From contig JAJVIO010000035.1 of NCBI GenBank assembly GCA_022071975.1, forward strand, positions 16,433-80,432: a DNA stretch of 64,000 bases, read 5' to 3'. Position numbers and translations under genes: made by a program. Below, one piece after another: positions 18,428 to 27,998 of this stretch. The stretch comes from Planctomycetota bacterium. GTDB lineage: Bacteria; Planctomycetota; UBA8742; UBA2392. Within the stretch, counting starts at the first letter, position 1. Every line of letters starts with the position of its first letter. The notes under the pieces are model-generated. The model was not told the DNA's origin, searched no databases, and saw nothing but the letters and a program-made list of their open reading frames with translations.

Positions 18428-19099
18428 ATGACCGTCAGCCGGTATCGCATGCGCTTTGAAAAGCGCGAGGCGCTGAGGTTCATCTCGCACCACGACCTGA
18501 TGCGAGTGTTTGAACTGGCGCTGAGAAGGTCCGGCCTGAGGGTCGCGCATACGCAGGGTTTCAACCCGCACCCCAAAGTCTCGTTCGCGCTGGCAATACC
18601 CCTGGGCGTTGAAAGCCTCGACGAGATCGTCGATATCGACATCGTGCACGAGGCTGAAGCACCCGCACCCGAAGCCATTGTGGCGCAGCTGGGGGCGGTG
18701 ATGCCCCCGGGTCTCAGGCTGTTGTGGGCCGAGATCGCGAAGGGCCGGCCGCGGGTAGTCGCGGTCGAATACGAGTGCGAGCTTCCGCCGGACTTTGCAG
18801 AACTGACTGAGCTTCAGGCCAGGCTGGATCGGTTCAACGAATCGGACAGCCATCCCTTCACCCGCAGTCGCGGCAAGGGAAAGACGCCACGAAGCTTTGA
18901 CGCGCGCGCTTTCACGCAAAGCGCAAGGCTGGAGGGCAGGACGCTCAAGATGCGCCTGGCCATCGGCCAGGAGGGCGGCATGAAGCCCTCCGACCTGCTG
19001 CAGATTCTGCAACTCGATCCCAACCGGCACCTGGTCACCAAGACCAGGACCATCCTTGCCGAGCTTCCGGAAATACAGGACGACCCGTCGTCCGAGTGA
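18428..19099 (+). CDS. DUF2344 / radical SAM-linked protein (TIGR03936 type)
   Basis: 223 aa from ATG 18428. The N-terminal YRMRFEKREALRFISHHDLMRVFELALRRSGL and QGFNPHPKVSFALAIPLGVES segments are diagnostic of the TIGR03936/DUF2344 family. In many bacteria it follows, or is fused to, a B12-dependent radical SAM protein and precedes an RNase E/G gene. Here the RNase gene follows 10 bp downstream, but the radical SAM partner is not adjacent. The molecular function is unknown; a role in RNA modification or processing is suggested by context. Confidence 0.9.
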   Translation: MTVSRYRMRFEKREALRFISHHDLMRVFELALRRSGLRVAHTQGFNPHPKVSFALAIPLGVESLDEIVDIDIVHEAEAPAPEAIVAQLGAVMPPGLRLLWAEIAKGRPRVVAVEYECELPPDFAELTELQARLDRFNESDSHPFTRSRGKGKTPRSFDARAFTQSARLEGRTLKMRLAIGQEGGMKPSDLLQILQLDPNRHLVTKTRTILAELPEIQDDPSSE

Positions 19100-19109
19100 A
19101 TGGAAGAAC

Positions 19110-22100
19110 ATGGCACGCAAGATTTACATGAACGTCGCCGAGGGCGACGAATGCCGCATCGCAGTGCTTGAAGACGGCCGGCTGTACGAGTTTTTCATCG
19201 ACCGCCCCAGCCAGCTCAAGCACGTCGGCAACATCTACAAGGGAATCGTCAATAACGTCGAGCCCGGGATCCAGGCGGCCTTTGTAGACATCGGCCTGGA
19301 GCGCAACGGCTTTCTGCACGTGAGCGACGTGAGCTACAGCTACCAGGGCAACAACGACATCCGCGAACTGTTCCCGCGCACCCTGCGCATCAAGGAGCCG
19401 CTGCCCGAGGAAACCCTGCTCAGCACCGAGGACGAACGCGACGTCGAGCAGGTTGAAGAGTACGTTGGTGACGGCACCACCGCTCACGAAGCACGCAGCG
19501 GCGCGGTCGAGGCCGAGTTCCTGGAAAAGCTGGAAGAAGAGCACCCGGGGCACCAGGTCACCGATTCACCGCTCACCATCGAGCCGCCCGAGAGAGAAGC
19601 ACCCCAGGCCCTGACCCCGCCCGCGCCGGGCGAAGCAACCGCGGCGGCCCCGGCGATTGAGCCCGCCCCAGCCGCACCCGCGCCGACGACATCTGCCCCC
19701 GCCGCACCTGCAGCCTCTCCGGCTCAACCGGGCGCGCAGCCGCCGACCGGCGACAAGAAGCGCCGCCGCCGGCGCCGCAAAAAGAAGAACGGCGGCAACG
19801 CCCAACTGGGTACGCCGTCAACGCCAGGCGCGCAGCCTGCGACACCGGCAGAGCCGCAGCCTGCCCCGACCCAACCCGCGACGCCGACATCGGCCGAGGT
19901 CGCATCGCAGCCGGCCGAGCCCGCTGCTTCCGTCGCAACGGAAAGGCCGACTGAGGCTGGTACAGCCACACCGGAAGCGCCTGCGGCAATGGCGGAAAGC
20001 AAACCAACCGAAGCTGCACGCAAGCGGCGCCGCCGCACGCCCAAGCGCCGCGGAGGCAGACTGCCCAAACGCGTTGCGGATGAGCTGGGCGGCAACTCAA
20101 GCCCGTCCGAAGCCCCCGCTCCGTCGCCTGAAAAGCCGAAAGACATCGACGGCCAGGGCTCCGGCGGCGAAGGCCCACTGCCCGGTCCCATGTACCGCTA
20201 CCACCGCCCCCCGCTGCCCAAGCTGCAGAACCTGCTTCGCCGCAACCAGGAAGTAGTCGTGCAGGTCACCAAGGCCAGCCAGGGCGGCAAGGGCCCGGGT
20301 CTGAGCACATTCGTCAGCCTGCCCGGCCGCTACATGGTGCTGACACCCAACAGCAACCGCGGCGGCGTGAGCCGCAAGATCGAAGACGGCGGCGCGCGCA
20401 GCGACCTGCGCAAGATGCTGGACCGCCTGCCGGTGCCCGAGGGAATGGGCGTGATCGTGCGCACGGCCGCCATCAACCGCAGCTTCGAGGACCTGAACCG
20501 CGACCTCAACTACCTGCTGCGCGTCTGGAACGTGATCAGTGAGCGCATCCACGACGCCGAGGCGCCGGCGCTGCTGTACACCGACAGCGACCCCGCCATC
20601 CGCGCGGTGCGCGACTACTTCACGGCCGACACAAGCGAGATCGTGATCGACGACAAGACGGTGTTCGATCGCGTGGTGGCTTTCTTCGACCAGCTGATGC
20701 CCAGCTTCCGCGACCGCGTGAAGCTGTATGAATCCGACGTGCCGCTGTTCTTCAGCATCGGCCTGGAAAGCCAGCTCGACCACATCTTCGACAAGAAGGT
20801 GAATCTCAAGTCGGGCGGCTACCTGTACGTCGAGCAGACCGAGGCGCTGATCAGCATCGACGTGAACTCCGGCAAGTTCACCTCGGCCGGCGACGCCGAG
20901 AAGACCGCGTACCAGACCAACATGGAGGCGATCCCCGAGATCTGCCGCCAGCTGCGCCTGCGCGACCTGGGCGGCATCGTGTGCTGCGACCTGATCGACA
21001 TGGCCAGCGCCAAGCACCGCAGCGACGTCGAGCACGCCCTGCGCCGCGAACTGCGCAAGGACCGCGCCCGCACCAAGGTGGCGAAGATGAGCCCCTTCGG
21101 CGTCATCGAAATGACGCGCCAACGGGTGCGCCCCAGTATCAAGAACTACACCTACGTCGGCTGCCCCACCTGCGGCGGCTTCGGCATGGTGCGCAGCGCC
21201 GAGACCATGTGCCTGTCACTGCTGCGCCGCATGAAGCTGGCCCTGCTTGAGGAACGGGTGGTCGAGCTGGCCGTGCAGGTTCACCCCCACGTGCTGTCGC
21301 ACCTGCACAGCGAGTTCCGCGACGACATCAACGAGCTCGAGGACACGTTTGAGAAGCGCATCGTGTTCGAGTACGCGAAAGACCTGATCCTGGGCCAATC
21401 CCGCTTCTTCTACGTGAACGACCGCGGCGTGCGCGTGCTGTACGACATGGATCAGCGCATCAACAGCTTCGCCCAGGGCGGCCCCAAGGCCAAGACCAAC
21501 GTGCCATTGCCGCCCACGCCCTCCGGCGCCGCAAGCCCGGCCACGACACAGGCACAGGGCGAAAGCAGAGGCCGCCGTCGCCGTCGCGGCGGTCGCCGCC
21601 AGCGCGAACGTGAGCTGGAGCGCCAGGCGCGCGATCAGCGCATCAAGCAGGACGCCGGCAAGGCTGTCAGCTTCGGCGACCAGTTGCCCGAAGTGAAGAT
21701 GGAGGTCGTGAAGGAAGCGCCCAGGGCCCCTGCGCCCGCCAAGCCGGGCGAGCCGGCCCAGGCAGGCGAAGGCAAGCGTCGTCGCGGTCGTCGCGGCGGA
21801 CGCAAAGCCCGCGAGCGCGAAGCGGCTCGTACCGGACGGCCCGAGGCCGAAGCAGGCCGGAAGTCCGAGCCGAATGTGGTCGAGAAGCCGCAGCCCGCAC
21901 AGGCAACAGCGCCTGCAGCCGCCGAGACTCCCAAGCCGACAGAGCCCGCAAAGGCCAAGCCCCGCAGGGCCCCGGCACGCAAGCCGGCAAAGGCAGCCAC
22001 AAAGGAATCGGCAGCAAAACCGGCCAGGAGCACCGGGCGTAGACGCACCGAGGCCTCGGCCAAGGCGGGGGAGTCACCCAGGTCCACCACGAAAACGAAC

Positions 22101-22232
22101 GTGGCGAAAAGCCCGGCAAAGAAGGCGGCTACCAAAAAAGCGGCAGCTCCGAAGAAGACGCCTGCAAAGAAGACGGCCTCTGCAAAAGCCACAACCAGGA
22201 AAACTCCGGCGAAGAAGAAACCCGCCAAGTGA
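19110..22232 (+). CDS. RNase E/G family endoribonuclease with large insert and basic tail
   Basis: 1040 aa from ATG 19110. The N-terminus is the S1 RNA-binding domain (VGNIYKGIVNNVEPGIQAAFVDIG at 39-62). It is split by about 270 residues of Pro/Ala/Glu-rich sequence with two Arg/Lys clusters (roughly 95-370) and resumes at NQEVVVQVTKAS. The catalytic DNase-I-like region has D584 (ISIDVNSG) and D627 (CCDLIDM), and the Zn-link C686-P-T-C689 is present. The last ~180 residues are lysine/alanine/proline-rich, like histone H1. The enzyme cuts single-stranded 5'-monophosphate RNA for decay and processing; the basic regions probably bind RNA. Confidence 0.92.
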   Translation: MARKIYMNVAEGDECRIAVLEDGRLYEFFIDRPSQLKHVGNIYKGIVNNVEPGIQAAFVDIGLERNGFLHVSDVSYSYQGNNDIRELFPRTLRIKEPLPEETLLSTEDERDVEQVEEYVGDGTTAHEARSGAVEAEFLEKLEEEHPGHQVTDSPLTIEPPEREAPQALTPPAPGEATAAAPAIEPAPAAPAPTTSAPAAPAASPAQPGAQPPTGDKKRRRRRRKKKNGGNAQLGTPSTPGAQPATPAEPQPAPTQPATPTSAEVASQPAEPAASVATERPTEAGTATPEAPAAMAESKPTEAARKRRRRTPKRRGGRLPKRVADELGGNSSPSEAPAPSPEKPKDIDGQGSGGEGPLPGPMYRYHRPPLPKLQNLLRRNQEVVVQVTKASQGGKGPGLSTFVSLPGRYMVLTPNSNRGGVSRKIEDGGARSDLRKMLDRLPVPEGMGVIVRTAAINRSFEDLNRDLNYLLRVWNVISERIHDAEAPALLYTDSDPAIRAVRDYFTADTSEIVIDDKTVFDRVVAFFDQLMPSFRDRVKLYESDVPLFFSIGLESQLDHIFDKKVNLKSGGYLYVEQTEALISIDVNSGKFTSAGDAEKTAYQTNMEAIPEICRQLRLRDLGGIVCCDLIDMASAKHRSDVEHALRRELRKDRARTKVAKMSPFGVIEMTRQRVRPSIKNYTYVGCPTCGGFGMVRSAETMCLSLLRRMKLALLEERVVELAVQVHPHVLSHLHSEFRDDINELEDTFEKRIVFEYAKDLILGQSRFFYVNDRGVRVLYDMDQRINSFAQGGPKAKTNVPLPPTPSGAASPATTQAQGESRGRRRRRGGRRQRERELERQARDQRIKQDAGKAVSFGDQLPEVKMEVVKEAPRAPAPAKPGEPAQAGEGKRRRGRRGGRKAREREAARTGRPEAEAGRKSEPNVVEKPQPAQATAPAAAETPKPTEPAKAKPRRAPARKPAKAATKESAAKPARSTGRRRTEASAKAGESPRSTTKTNVAKSPAKKAATKKAAAPKKTPAKKTASAKATTRKTPAKKKPAK

Positions 22233-22244
22233 CATCAAAATCCC

Positions 22245-22283
22245 GTCAAGGTTCATCGAGCGTCTCGCCCGGTGAACCTTGAC
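22245..22283. terminator. Hairpin between convergent genes
   Basis: Perfect 11-bp arms GTCAAGGTTCA / TGAACCTTGAC with a 17-nt loop lie between the RNase E/G stop and the MocR stop. Confidence 0.6.
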
Positions 22284-22293
22284 GGCCGTGTCA

Positions 22294-23781
22294 CTATGTC
22301 CAGGCCCGCACCAGGCGGTGGGCGGCTTCTTTCACTTTCTCGATCGGCAGGGCCGTGAAGCCTATAGTGAGCCGGTTGGGCGCCTGCTCCTGCTCGAAGT
22401 AGCAGGCGCTCTGGTCGTAGACCCTGACGCCCGCCTCCATCGCCTTCTGGTACGCATCTTGACGTGTCAAGTGCGACGGCACGTTCAGCATCATTTTCAT
22501 GCCGCCCGCGGGCACCGGCTGCGGTAGCGCCGCCGGCAGGTTCTGCTGCAGGATGTCGTTGAAAGCAGCGCGCTTCTCAGCGTACAGGGTGCGCATGCGG
22601 CGCAGGTGTCGCTCGAAGTGCCCCTCCTCGATGAACTGGGCCAGCGCCGCGCTTTCCAGCATGGGCGGCATGAAGTCGATGTGCCAGCGCAGGCCCACCA
22701 TCGCCTCGATCAGCCACTCCGGCGCCACCACGTAACCCACCCGCAGGCTCGGGTACATCACCTTGCTGAAGCTGCCCACGTAGATCACCGAGTCCGCCCC
22801 GTCGATCCCCGCCAGCGCGCGCACCGGCCGACCCTCGTAACGGAACTCGGAGTCGTAGTCATCCTCCACGATCATGAAGCCGTGCTCGGCCGCGAGCTCC
22901 AGCATCTCCATGCGGCGCGCGGCGGAAAGCGTTACGCCGGTCGGGTACTGGTGGCTTGGGGTCAGGTGCAGCAGCTTGGGCTGCAGTCCCTCGGCCAGAT
23001 TGCGCGCGACAACGGCGGCGTCAGCCCCCGCGTCGTCCACCGGGATCGGCAGCTGCCGCGCGCCCAGCGCGCTGAAGATGCTGCGCGCGCCCAGGTAGCC
23101 CGGGTCCTCCACCATCACGGCGTCGCCCTCGCCCACCAGCAGCGACGCGGCCAGCCACAGGCCCTGCTGGCTGCCGCTGGTGACCAGCACATTGCGATAG
23201 CCGCAGTCAATGCCGCGCGCGCGCCCCAGGTAGGCGGCAATCTGTTCGCGCAGTTCCTGCAGGCCGTAGGCGCTGCCGTAGTTCATGCGGTCGCGGCGGG
23301 CTACCAGCAGTTGATTGCCCACGATGCGCCGCCACTGGCGAAGCGGGAACGCGCTGATGTCAGGCGCACCCAGCCGCATGTCGATGTCCACGCCCGGCAC
23401 GGGTGCCGGGTTCTCGGCCTGCAGCACGCGGTGGTAGAAGGCCGGCGGCACCGGCGAGTTGGCCAGGGCCACGCGCCGGAGCTTCTGCTGTGTACGCAGG
23501 CCCGACTTCACGTTGAAGTTGGCCTGGGGCAGCTCGCGCGCGACATAGGTGCCGCTGCCGTGTTTGCCTTCCAGGAAGCCCTCGGCCACCAGTTGCTCGT
23601 AGGCCTGGGCCACGGTGTTGCGGTTGACGTCCAGCTCTTTGGCCAGCGTGCGCGTTGAGGGCACGCGTTCGCCCCGGCGCAGGCGCCCCGCAAGTACGTC
23701 GGCGCGGATCGAATCCGCAATTCGCTGGTACAACGGCGCTTCGTTCTGCGGTGTTTCGAGATCAACCAGCAGGTCCGGCAT
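22294..23781 (-). CDS. MocR/PdxR-type regulator (GntR HTH + aminotransferase domain)
   Basis: 495 aa from ATG 23781. The N-terminal GntR winged helix (residues 14-80) includes RVPSTRTLAKELDVNRNTVAQAYEQL. It is joined to a fold-type I aminotransferase domain (about 130-490) with the PLP lysine K340 in YVGSFSKVMYPSLR, N-terminal substrate loop MNYGSAYG and D-Y-D at 308-310. MocR proteins act as PLP-sensing transcription regulators. The likely target is its own promoter or the divergent gene at 24012, since 230 bp separate them. No pdx gene is adjacent, so the effector is uncertain. Confidence 0.93.
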   Translation of the reverse strand: MPDLLVDLETPQNEAPLYQRIADSIRADVLAGRLRRGERVPSTRTLAKELDVNRNTVAQAYEQLVAEGFLEGKHGSGTYVARELPQANFNVKSGLRTQQKLRRVALANSPVPPAFYHRVLQAENPAPVPGVDIDMRLGAPDISAFPLRQWRRIVGNQLLVARRDRMNYGSAYGLQELREQIAAYLGRARGIDCGYRNVLVTSGSQQGLWLAASLLVGEGDAVMVEDPGYLGARSIFSALGARQLPIPVDDAGADAAVVARNLAEGLQPKLLHLTPSHQYPTGVTLSAARRMEMLELAAEHGFMIVEDDYDSEFRYEGRPVRALAGIDGADSVIYVGSFSKVMYPSLRVGYVVAPEWLIEAMVGLRWHIDFMPPMLESAALAQFIEEGHFERHLRRMRTLYAEKRAAFNDILQQNLPAALPQPVPAGGMKMMLNVPSHLTRQDAYQKAMEAGVRVYDQSACYFEQEQAPNRLTIGFTALPIEKVKEAAHRLVRAWT

Positions 23782-24011
23782 GGGCAGGTCCCAGGTACAA
23801 AGTGCCGAGTCCGGCCGTCAAAAACACGGCGGCCGGGCTGTTCGACGTTCCAAGAAAGTGTCTGCTGTCAATTTGAACGGACAGGCAGGCCAAAAGGCCC
23901 AGTCAATCGTGCCCGTTTTGCACACACTGCCATGCCACTTGGGGATCAAGCCTTGGGCTGGCCCTCCGAAAGCGGTATCCTGCTGAATTCAGGAACAACT
24001 AAGGAGAAGCC

Positions 24012-24641
24012 ATGGGCGACCCGAAGAAGGGCAAGAAAGGCAGCAAAGTCGGTGGACTTGTGCTGGTGCTGCTGTTGGCGGTGATCGGCGTCGGCGCGGT
24101 CGGCTGGTTTTTCCCCGACACCCCGGTGATCGGCGACCTGGTGCACGGATTCTTCAGCGCGGGCGCCAAGGGCGTGGACAAGAGCGGCGTGTACACCGTC
24201 AAGATCACCAGCGTCAGCGTGGACAAAGACGAGTTCGATGAAGGCGAAAAGGTGGACCTGCAGGTGCTGATCAAACGGGTCAACAAAGACGGCAAAGAAG
24301 AGACCCTGTGGGACAGCCGCGAATACGGCGAGCGCCTGGCCACCGTAGGCAAAGATCCGCTCACGGCCTCGTGGTCGGACCGTCCCTTCGAAGTCACCTG
24401 GCAACAGGGCGAGCAGGTCGTGCTGGAGGTGTGGGACCGCCGGGGCATGAGCGACACGCGCATCGCCTGGCTGAAGTCCGCGCCGGACGGCAAAGAGTTC
24501 CCGCTCACGGGCACGCAGTCGCTTACGCTGCTCAAGAACGGCGACACCCCGATCGCGGAACGCCGGGGCGCCACCAACCAGATCGTGTTCGAAACCGCGC
24601 GTAAGGGCGACATCCCGCCCGCGGACGGCGCCTCAAAGTAG
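24012..24641 (+). CDS. Hypothetical membrane-anchored protein
   Basis: 209 aa from ATG 24012 with AAGGAG upstream. A lysine-rich N-terminus and one membrane helix (about 13-35) are followed by an exported domain with a beta-sandwich look (YTVKITSVSVDKDEFDEGEKVDLQVLIKRV, near 57-86). A second segment has VTWQQGEQVVLEVWDRRG, reminiscent of C2-like sandwiches. There is no known family match. It precedes kdsA by about 80 bp and may share its transcript. Confidence 0.7.
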   Translation: MGDPKKGKKGSKVGGLVLVLLLAVIGVGAVGWFFPDTPVIGDLVHGFFSAGAKGVDKSGVYTVKITSVSVDKDEFDEGEKVDLQVLIKRVNKDGKEETLWDSREYGERLATVGKDPLTASWSDRPFEVTWQQGEQVVLEVWDRRGMSDTRIAWLKSAPDGKEFPLTGTQSLTLLKNGDTPIAERRGATNQIVFETARKGDIPPADGASK

Positions 24642-24720
24642 CCCGGAACCCTGAAGGTGGCGGGCGCTGGCGCGCTCGCCGCCTTTTGCTTTGATGGCCG
24701 CGGCTAACCGGAGCAACCCC

Positions 24721-25530
24721 ATGAAGCTCGGCAAGTTCAACCTGGACGGCAAGAAGCTCTTCCTGATCGCCGGCCCCTGCGTGCTCGAAAACGAGGACAC
24801 GCCGCGGCGCATCGCGGCCGCCATGAAAAAGGCCTGCGCCGAGCTGGGCCTGCCATACATCTTCAAGGCCAGCTTTGACAAGGCCAACCGCACCAGCGGC
24901 AAATCGTTCCGCGGCCCCGGCATCGAGGCGGGGCTGAAGCAACTCGAGGCCATCAAGAAGGAGTTCGACGTTCCGGTACTGACCGACGTGCATTTGCCCG
25001 AGCATTGCGCACCCACAGCCGAAGTCTGCGACATCCTGCAGATCCCGGCGTTCCTGTGCCGCCAGACCGACCTGCTTGAGGCAGCAGCCCGCACCAGCGC
25101 GGTGATCAACATCAAGAAGGGCCAGTTCCTGGCGCCCTGGGATATGGCCCAGGTAGTGCAGAAAATGAACGCCTTCGGCAGCGAGGGCAAAGTGATGCTG
25201 ACCGAGCGCGGCGCCAGCTTCGGCTACAACAACCTGGTCAGTGACATGCGCAGCATCCCGATCATGAAGCGCACCGGCTGCCCGGTTGTCTTCGACGCCA
25301 CCCACAGCGTGCAGCTGCCCGGCGGCTCGGGCGACAAGTCCGGCGGCCAGCGCGAGTTTGCCCCGGTGCTAGCGCGCTCGGCCGTGGCGGCCGGCGCCGA
25401 CGGCATCTTCGCCGAGACGCACCCGGAGCCTGACAAGGCCCTCAGCGACGGCCCCAACATGATCCCGCTGAATGAAATGCCGGCCGTGCTGCGCACCCTG
25501 GACGCCATCCACCAGCTGGTGAATCAGTAG
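24721..25530 (+). CDS. kdsA: 3-deoxy-8-phosphooctulonate (KDO-8-P) synthase
   Basis: 269 aa from ATG 24721 with CGGAG upstream; an in-frame ATG at 24694 is less likely. It condenses arabinose-5-phosphate with phosphoenolpyruvate to make the Kdo precursor of lipopolysaccharide, so the cell is Gram-negative. Motifs include [21 protein letters not shown] and [12 protein letters not shown]20 in IAGPC replaces the asparagine of the E. coli type, which marks the metal-dependent class. Active-site H and E/D ligands (FAETHPEPD) are present. Kdo genes kdsB, kdsC or kdsD are not adjacent. Confidence 0.96.
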   Translation: MKLGKFNLDGKKLFLIAGPCVLENEDTPRRIAAAMKKACAELGLPYIFKASFDKANRTSGKSFRGPGIEAGLKQLEAIKKEFDVPVLTDVHLPEHCAPTAEVCDILQIPAFLCRQTDLLEAAARTSAVINIKKGQFLAPWDMAQVVQKMNAFGSEGKVMLTERGASFGYNNLVSDMRSIPIMKRTGCPVVFDATHSVQLPGGSGDKSGGQREFAPVLARSAVAAGADGIFAETHPEPDKALSDGPNMIPLNEMPAVLRTLDAIHQLVNQ

Positions 25531-25587
25531 CCGGGTAACGTTCGCCCCGGCGGCGGTCACGTGGTATGCTTTCCGGCGGAGGCAGCC

Positions 25588-26310
25588 ATGCGGATGTCGC
25601 GGATTTACCTGGTGCTTTCCATTGTCTCGATGGTCGCGGCCGTGTTCGTCGGCGCCGCCCACAAGCAATACAAGAAGAAGAAGCGCGAAGCCCGCGAATG
25701 CCGGGTTGAGCGCCAGTACCAGTCCGCCGACGCCAACATCCATGATCTGCAGCGCGACGCCTTCCGCATGGTGCAGACGCGCGACTACAAGGCCATGCAG
25801 GCCCGCGCCGAGCGGCTGCTGCAGCTGGATGCAGACGATCCCCTGAACCACGAAATCAGCGCCTACGCCCTGCGCGGCCAGAAGCTGCACCGGCTGTCGG
25901 CCGAAGCTTACGAAGCGGCCATCCAGCGCGCGCTGGCGGAAGGTTCAGAGGACGGGCTGGTGCTGTGCGACTGCTACATCGGTTTGGCGGCTTGCCAGTT
26001 CGCGGCGGGCGACAGGGCCGAGGCATTGCAGAACATTGAGTTGGCGCTGGCGCTGACGGAGCAGCGCCGCCGCGCCGAGCAATCGGAAGACGCCTACTAC
26101 CAGCTGGCCTGCGCCTACGCCGTGCGTTCCACCATGGTGGATGAAACCGAGCGCGCCAAGGAGCGCGGCCGAGCCATCGCCAACCTGAAGTTCGCCATCG
26201 CGGCCGGATACGACGGCTGGGACCACATGCGCAACGACCTCGACCTCGCGCCGTTGCACGGCTACGCCAGCTTCGAGGAACTGTTCCCCACCAGCCCGCT
26301 GGACGATTAA
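25588..26310 (+). CDS. TPR-like membrane-anchored hypothetical protein
   Basis: 240 aa from ATG 25588 after GGCGGAGG. An N-terminal membrane helix (about 5-20) is followed by a lysine/arginine-rich patch and a helical solenoid. Repeated patterns such as YKAMQARAERLLQLDADDPLNHEISAY and CYIGLAACQFAAGDRAEALQNIE resemble tetratricopeptide repeats. The C-terminal part matches the short TPR-end motif seen in many planctomycete proteins (FAIAAGYDGWDHMRNDLDLAPL). It is probably a scaffold protein facing the cytoplasm or periplasm. Confidence 0.75.
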   Translation: MRMSRIYLVLSIVSMVAAVFVGAAHKQYKKKKREARECRVERQYQSADANIHDLQRDAFRMVQTRDYKAMQARAERLLQLDADDPLNHEISAYALRGQKLHRLSAEAYEAAIQRALAEGSEDGLVLCDCYIGLAACQFAAGDRAEALQNIELALALTEQRRRAEQSEDAYYQLACAYAVRSTMVDETERAKERGRAIANLKFAIAAGYDGWDHMRNDLDLAPLHGYASFEELFPTSPLDD

Positions 26311-26314
26311 GTCT

Positions 26315-27058
26315 TCAACGAATCAGGTGCTGGGCGGGGCCTTCGTCGAACAGCTTGATCGGGTCATTGACCAGCGGCGCTACCTCGACGCGATAAGCCT
26401 CAGCGTGCAGGCAGCCGCACTTCAGGCCGAACATGGCGGTGATGCTCATGAACTGGTCGATGAAGCCGTCCTTGCTCATGCGCGTCAGCGGCTTGCCGTC
26501 TTCGACCATCACGGTCTGGAACTGGCTCTTGTAGGCCAGAATCGCCTGTTTCTTCTGTTCGATCACCCCGCTGATATCGATGTAAAAACTCGGCTCGAAG
26601 TGCTGGCTGTAACGCGCCGTCACAAGGCGCTGGATGCGGTGCGCCGGCAGCCCGGCCTCGTAGCCCTTCAGCGACGCGAAGTGCACGGCCTTGCGCGCCA
26701 TGCGCGCGGCCGCCTCGTGGTCGGGGTGGTGGCACACGACATGCGGGGCGATCACCACCTTGGGCTGCAGCCTGCGGATGATGCCGACCACCGTGCGCAC
26801 GCTGTCGGCGTCGTCGTCCAGGAAGCCGTCGCGCATGCCCGCGAACTCGATGGCCGCGCAGCCCATAATCTTCGCGGCTTCGCGGGCTTCCTGCTCGCGC
26901 TGCTCGGGCGTGCCGTGGGTACCCATTTCGCCGCGGGTCAGCAGCAGCAGGCCGGTGCGGTAGCCCTGTTTGGCGGCCAGACACAGCCAGCCGCCGGAGG
27001 TCATCTCGGCGTCGTCGGGGTGGGCGCCAATGGCAAGCAGGTCAAGTGGTTCCGTCAT
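26315..27058 (-). CDS. bshB1: PIG-L family deacetylase, BshB1-like
   Basis: 247 aa from ATG 27058; an upstream ATG at 27085 is possible. The metal-binding AHPDDAE motif is at about 11-17 and the second metal histidine lies in HHPDHEAAARMARKAV. RGEMGTHGTPEQRE and FAGMRDGFLDDD are typical of BshB1, which removes acetate from GlcNAc-malate in bacillithiol synthesis. bshA and bshC are not in the window, so the substrate is inferred. It is the last gene of the leftward group 29589-26315. Confidence 0.82.
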   Translation of the reverse strand: MTEPLDLLAIGAHPDDAEMTSGGWLCLAAKQGYRTGLLLLTRGEMGTHGTPEQREQEAREAAKIMGCAAIEFAGMRDGFLDDDADSVRTVVGIIRRLQPKVVIAPHVVCHHPDHEAAARMARKAVHFASLKGYEAGLPAHRIQRLVTARYSQHFEPSFYIDISGVIEQKKQAILAYKSQFQTVMVEDGKPLTRMSKDGFIDQFMSITAMFGLKCGCLHAEAYRVEVAPLVNDPIKLFDEGPAQHLIR

Positions 27059-27119
27059 GGCTGCATTTCCGTCAGTTCGTTCCATGTATAACGATCGGCG
27101 CGCCGCTTGTCATTCTCGC

Positions 27120-27968
27120 TTACCAGGCCAGCACTGGCGCAAGCCGCCGCAGCGCCCCCGGTATGCGCGAGCCGAACCAGCACAGGTCCTGCCCGTCGCA
27201 AAGGCGCAGGCGGTTTTCCTTCACGGCCGGAAGCTGCTCGAAGTTCTCGCGCCAGAACTGCAGGTCGGCTTCGGTGAAATGGTAGGGCTCATCGGGGAAC
27301 AGCAGGATGTCCGGCTTGAGGGCCGCGATATCAACGGGGTCCATGGCAAAGTAGCGCTCGGTGGCCTGCTCCAGCACGTGGTCGCCTCCCAGGCTTCTGA
27401 TCATGTCGCCGATGTAGGTGTCGAGGCCCGCCACCATCCAGGGGTCGTGCCAGACGAACGCGACCACGCGCGGGTGCACGTGGTCACGGGGCTTGACGCG
27501 TAAAGAGTTATGCTCTTCCAGCTGGCGCAGGCGCTCCTGTGCGGCCACGATCTCGCGAGCGCCTTCCCGCACAATTGCATCGGCAAGCTCTTCGGCCTGG
27601 AACAGCCGCCCGCAGGTGGAGACATAGGCCAGGCCTTCCTCGACGGTGGTTGGGTGCCCCACGTGCACCGCCAGGCCCGCCGCGCGCAGGGCCTCGATGT
27701 CGGCGCGCCGGTTCTCCTCTTTGTTGGCGAGCACGAGTTGAGGCTGCAGCGCGATGATCTTCTCGACATCCGGGTCTTTGGTGCCGCCGACTTTCTCGAT
27801 GGCGCGCACTTCGGGGTCCGGGCTGACGCAGTAGCGCGTGCGCCCCACCAGCGTGCCGCCCCTGCCCAGGGCGAACAAAGTTTCCGTCACGCTGGGCACC
27901 AGGCTGACCACGCGGTTCAGCGGCTGCGGCACGTCAATCTCGGTGAAGGTCAGGTCGGTGATCTTCAT
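27120..27968 (-). CDS. BtuF/TroA-like cobalamin or metal-chelate binding protein without signal peptide
   Basis: 282 aa. The fold is recognisable from RVVSLVPSVTETLFALGRGGTLVGRT near 19-44, KDPDVEKIIALQPQLVLANKEEN and GDMIRSLGGDHVL. These are the two lobes of helical-backbone ABC solute receptors of the BtuF type. There is no signal peptide or lipobox, so the protein is probably cytoplasmic, a known stand-alone variant of the family. No ABC permease is adjacent. It lies 30 bp downstream of the cytochrome gene and 61 bp upstream of bshB1, so co-transcription is likely. Confidence 0.82.
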   Translation of the reverse strand: MKITDLTFTEIDVPQPLNRVVSLVPSVTETLFALGRGGTLVGRTRYCVSPDPEVRAIEKVGGTKDPDVEKIIALQPQLVLANKEENRRADIEALRAAGLAVHVGHPTTVEEGLAYVSTCGRLFQAEELADAIVREGAREIVAAQERLRQLEEHNSLRVKPRDHVHPRVVAFVWHDPWMVAGLDTYIGDMIRSLGGDHVLEQATERYFAMDPVDIAALKPDILLFPDEPYHFTEADLQFWRENFEQLPAVKENRLRLCDGQDLCWFGSRIPGALRRLAPVLAW

Positions 27969-27998
27969 GCCTCAAGCCTGCCCGCTTGTTCGCGCCGG

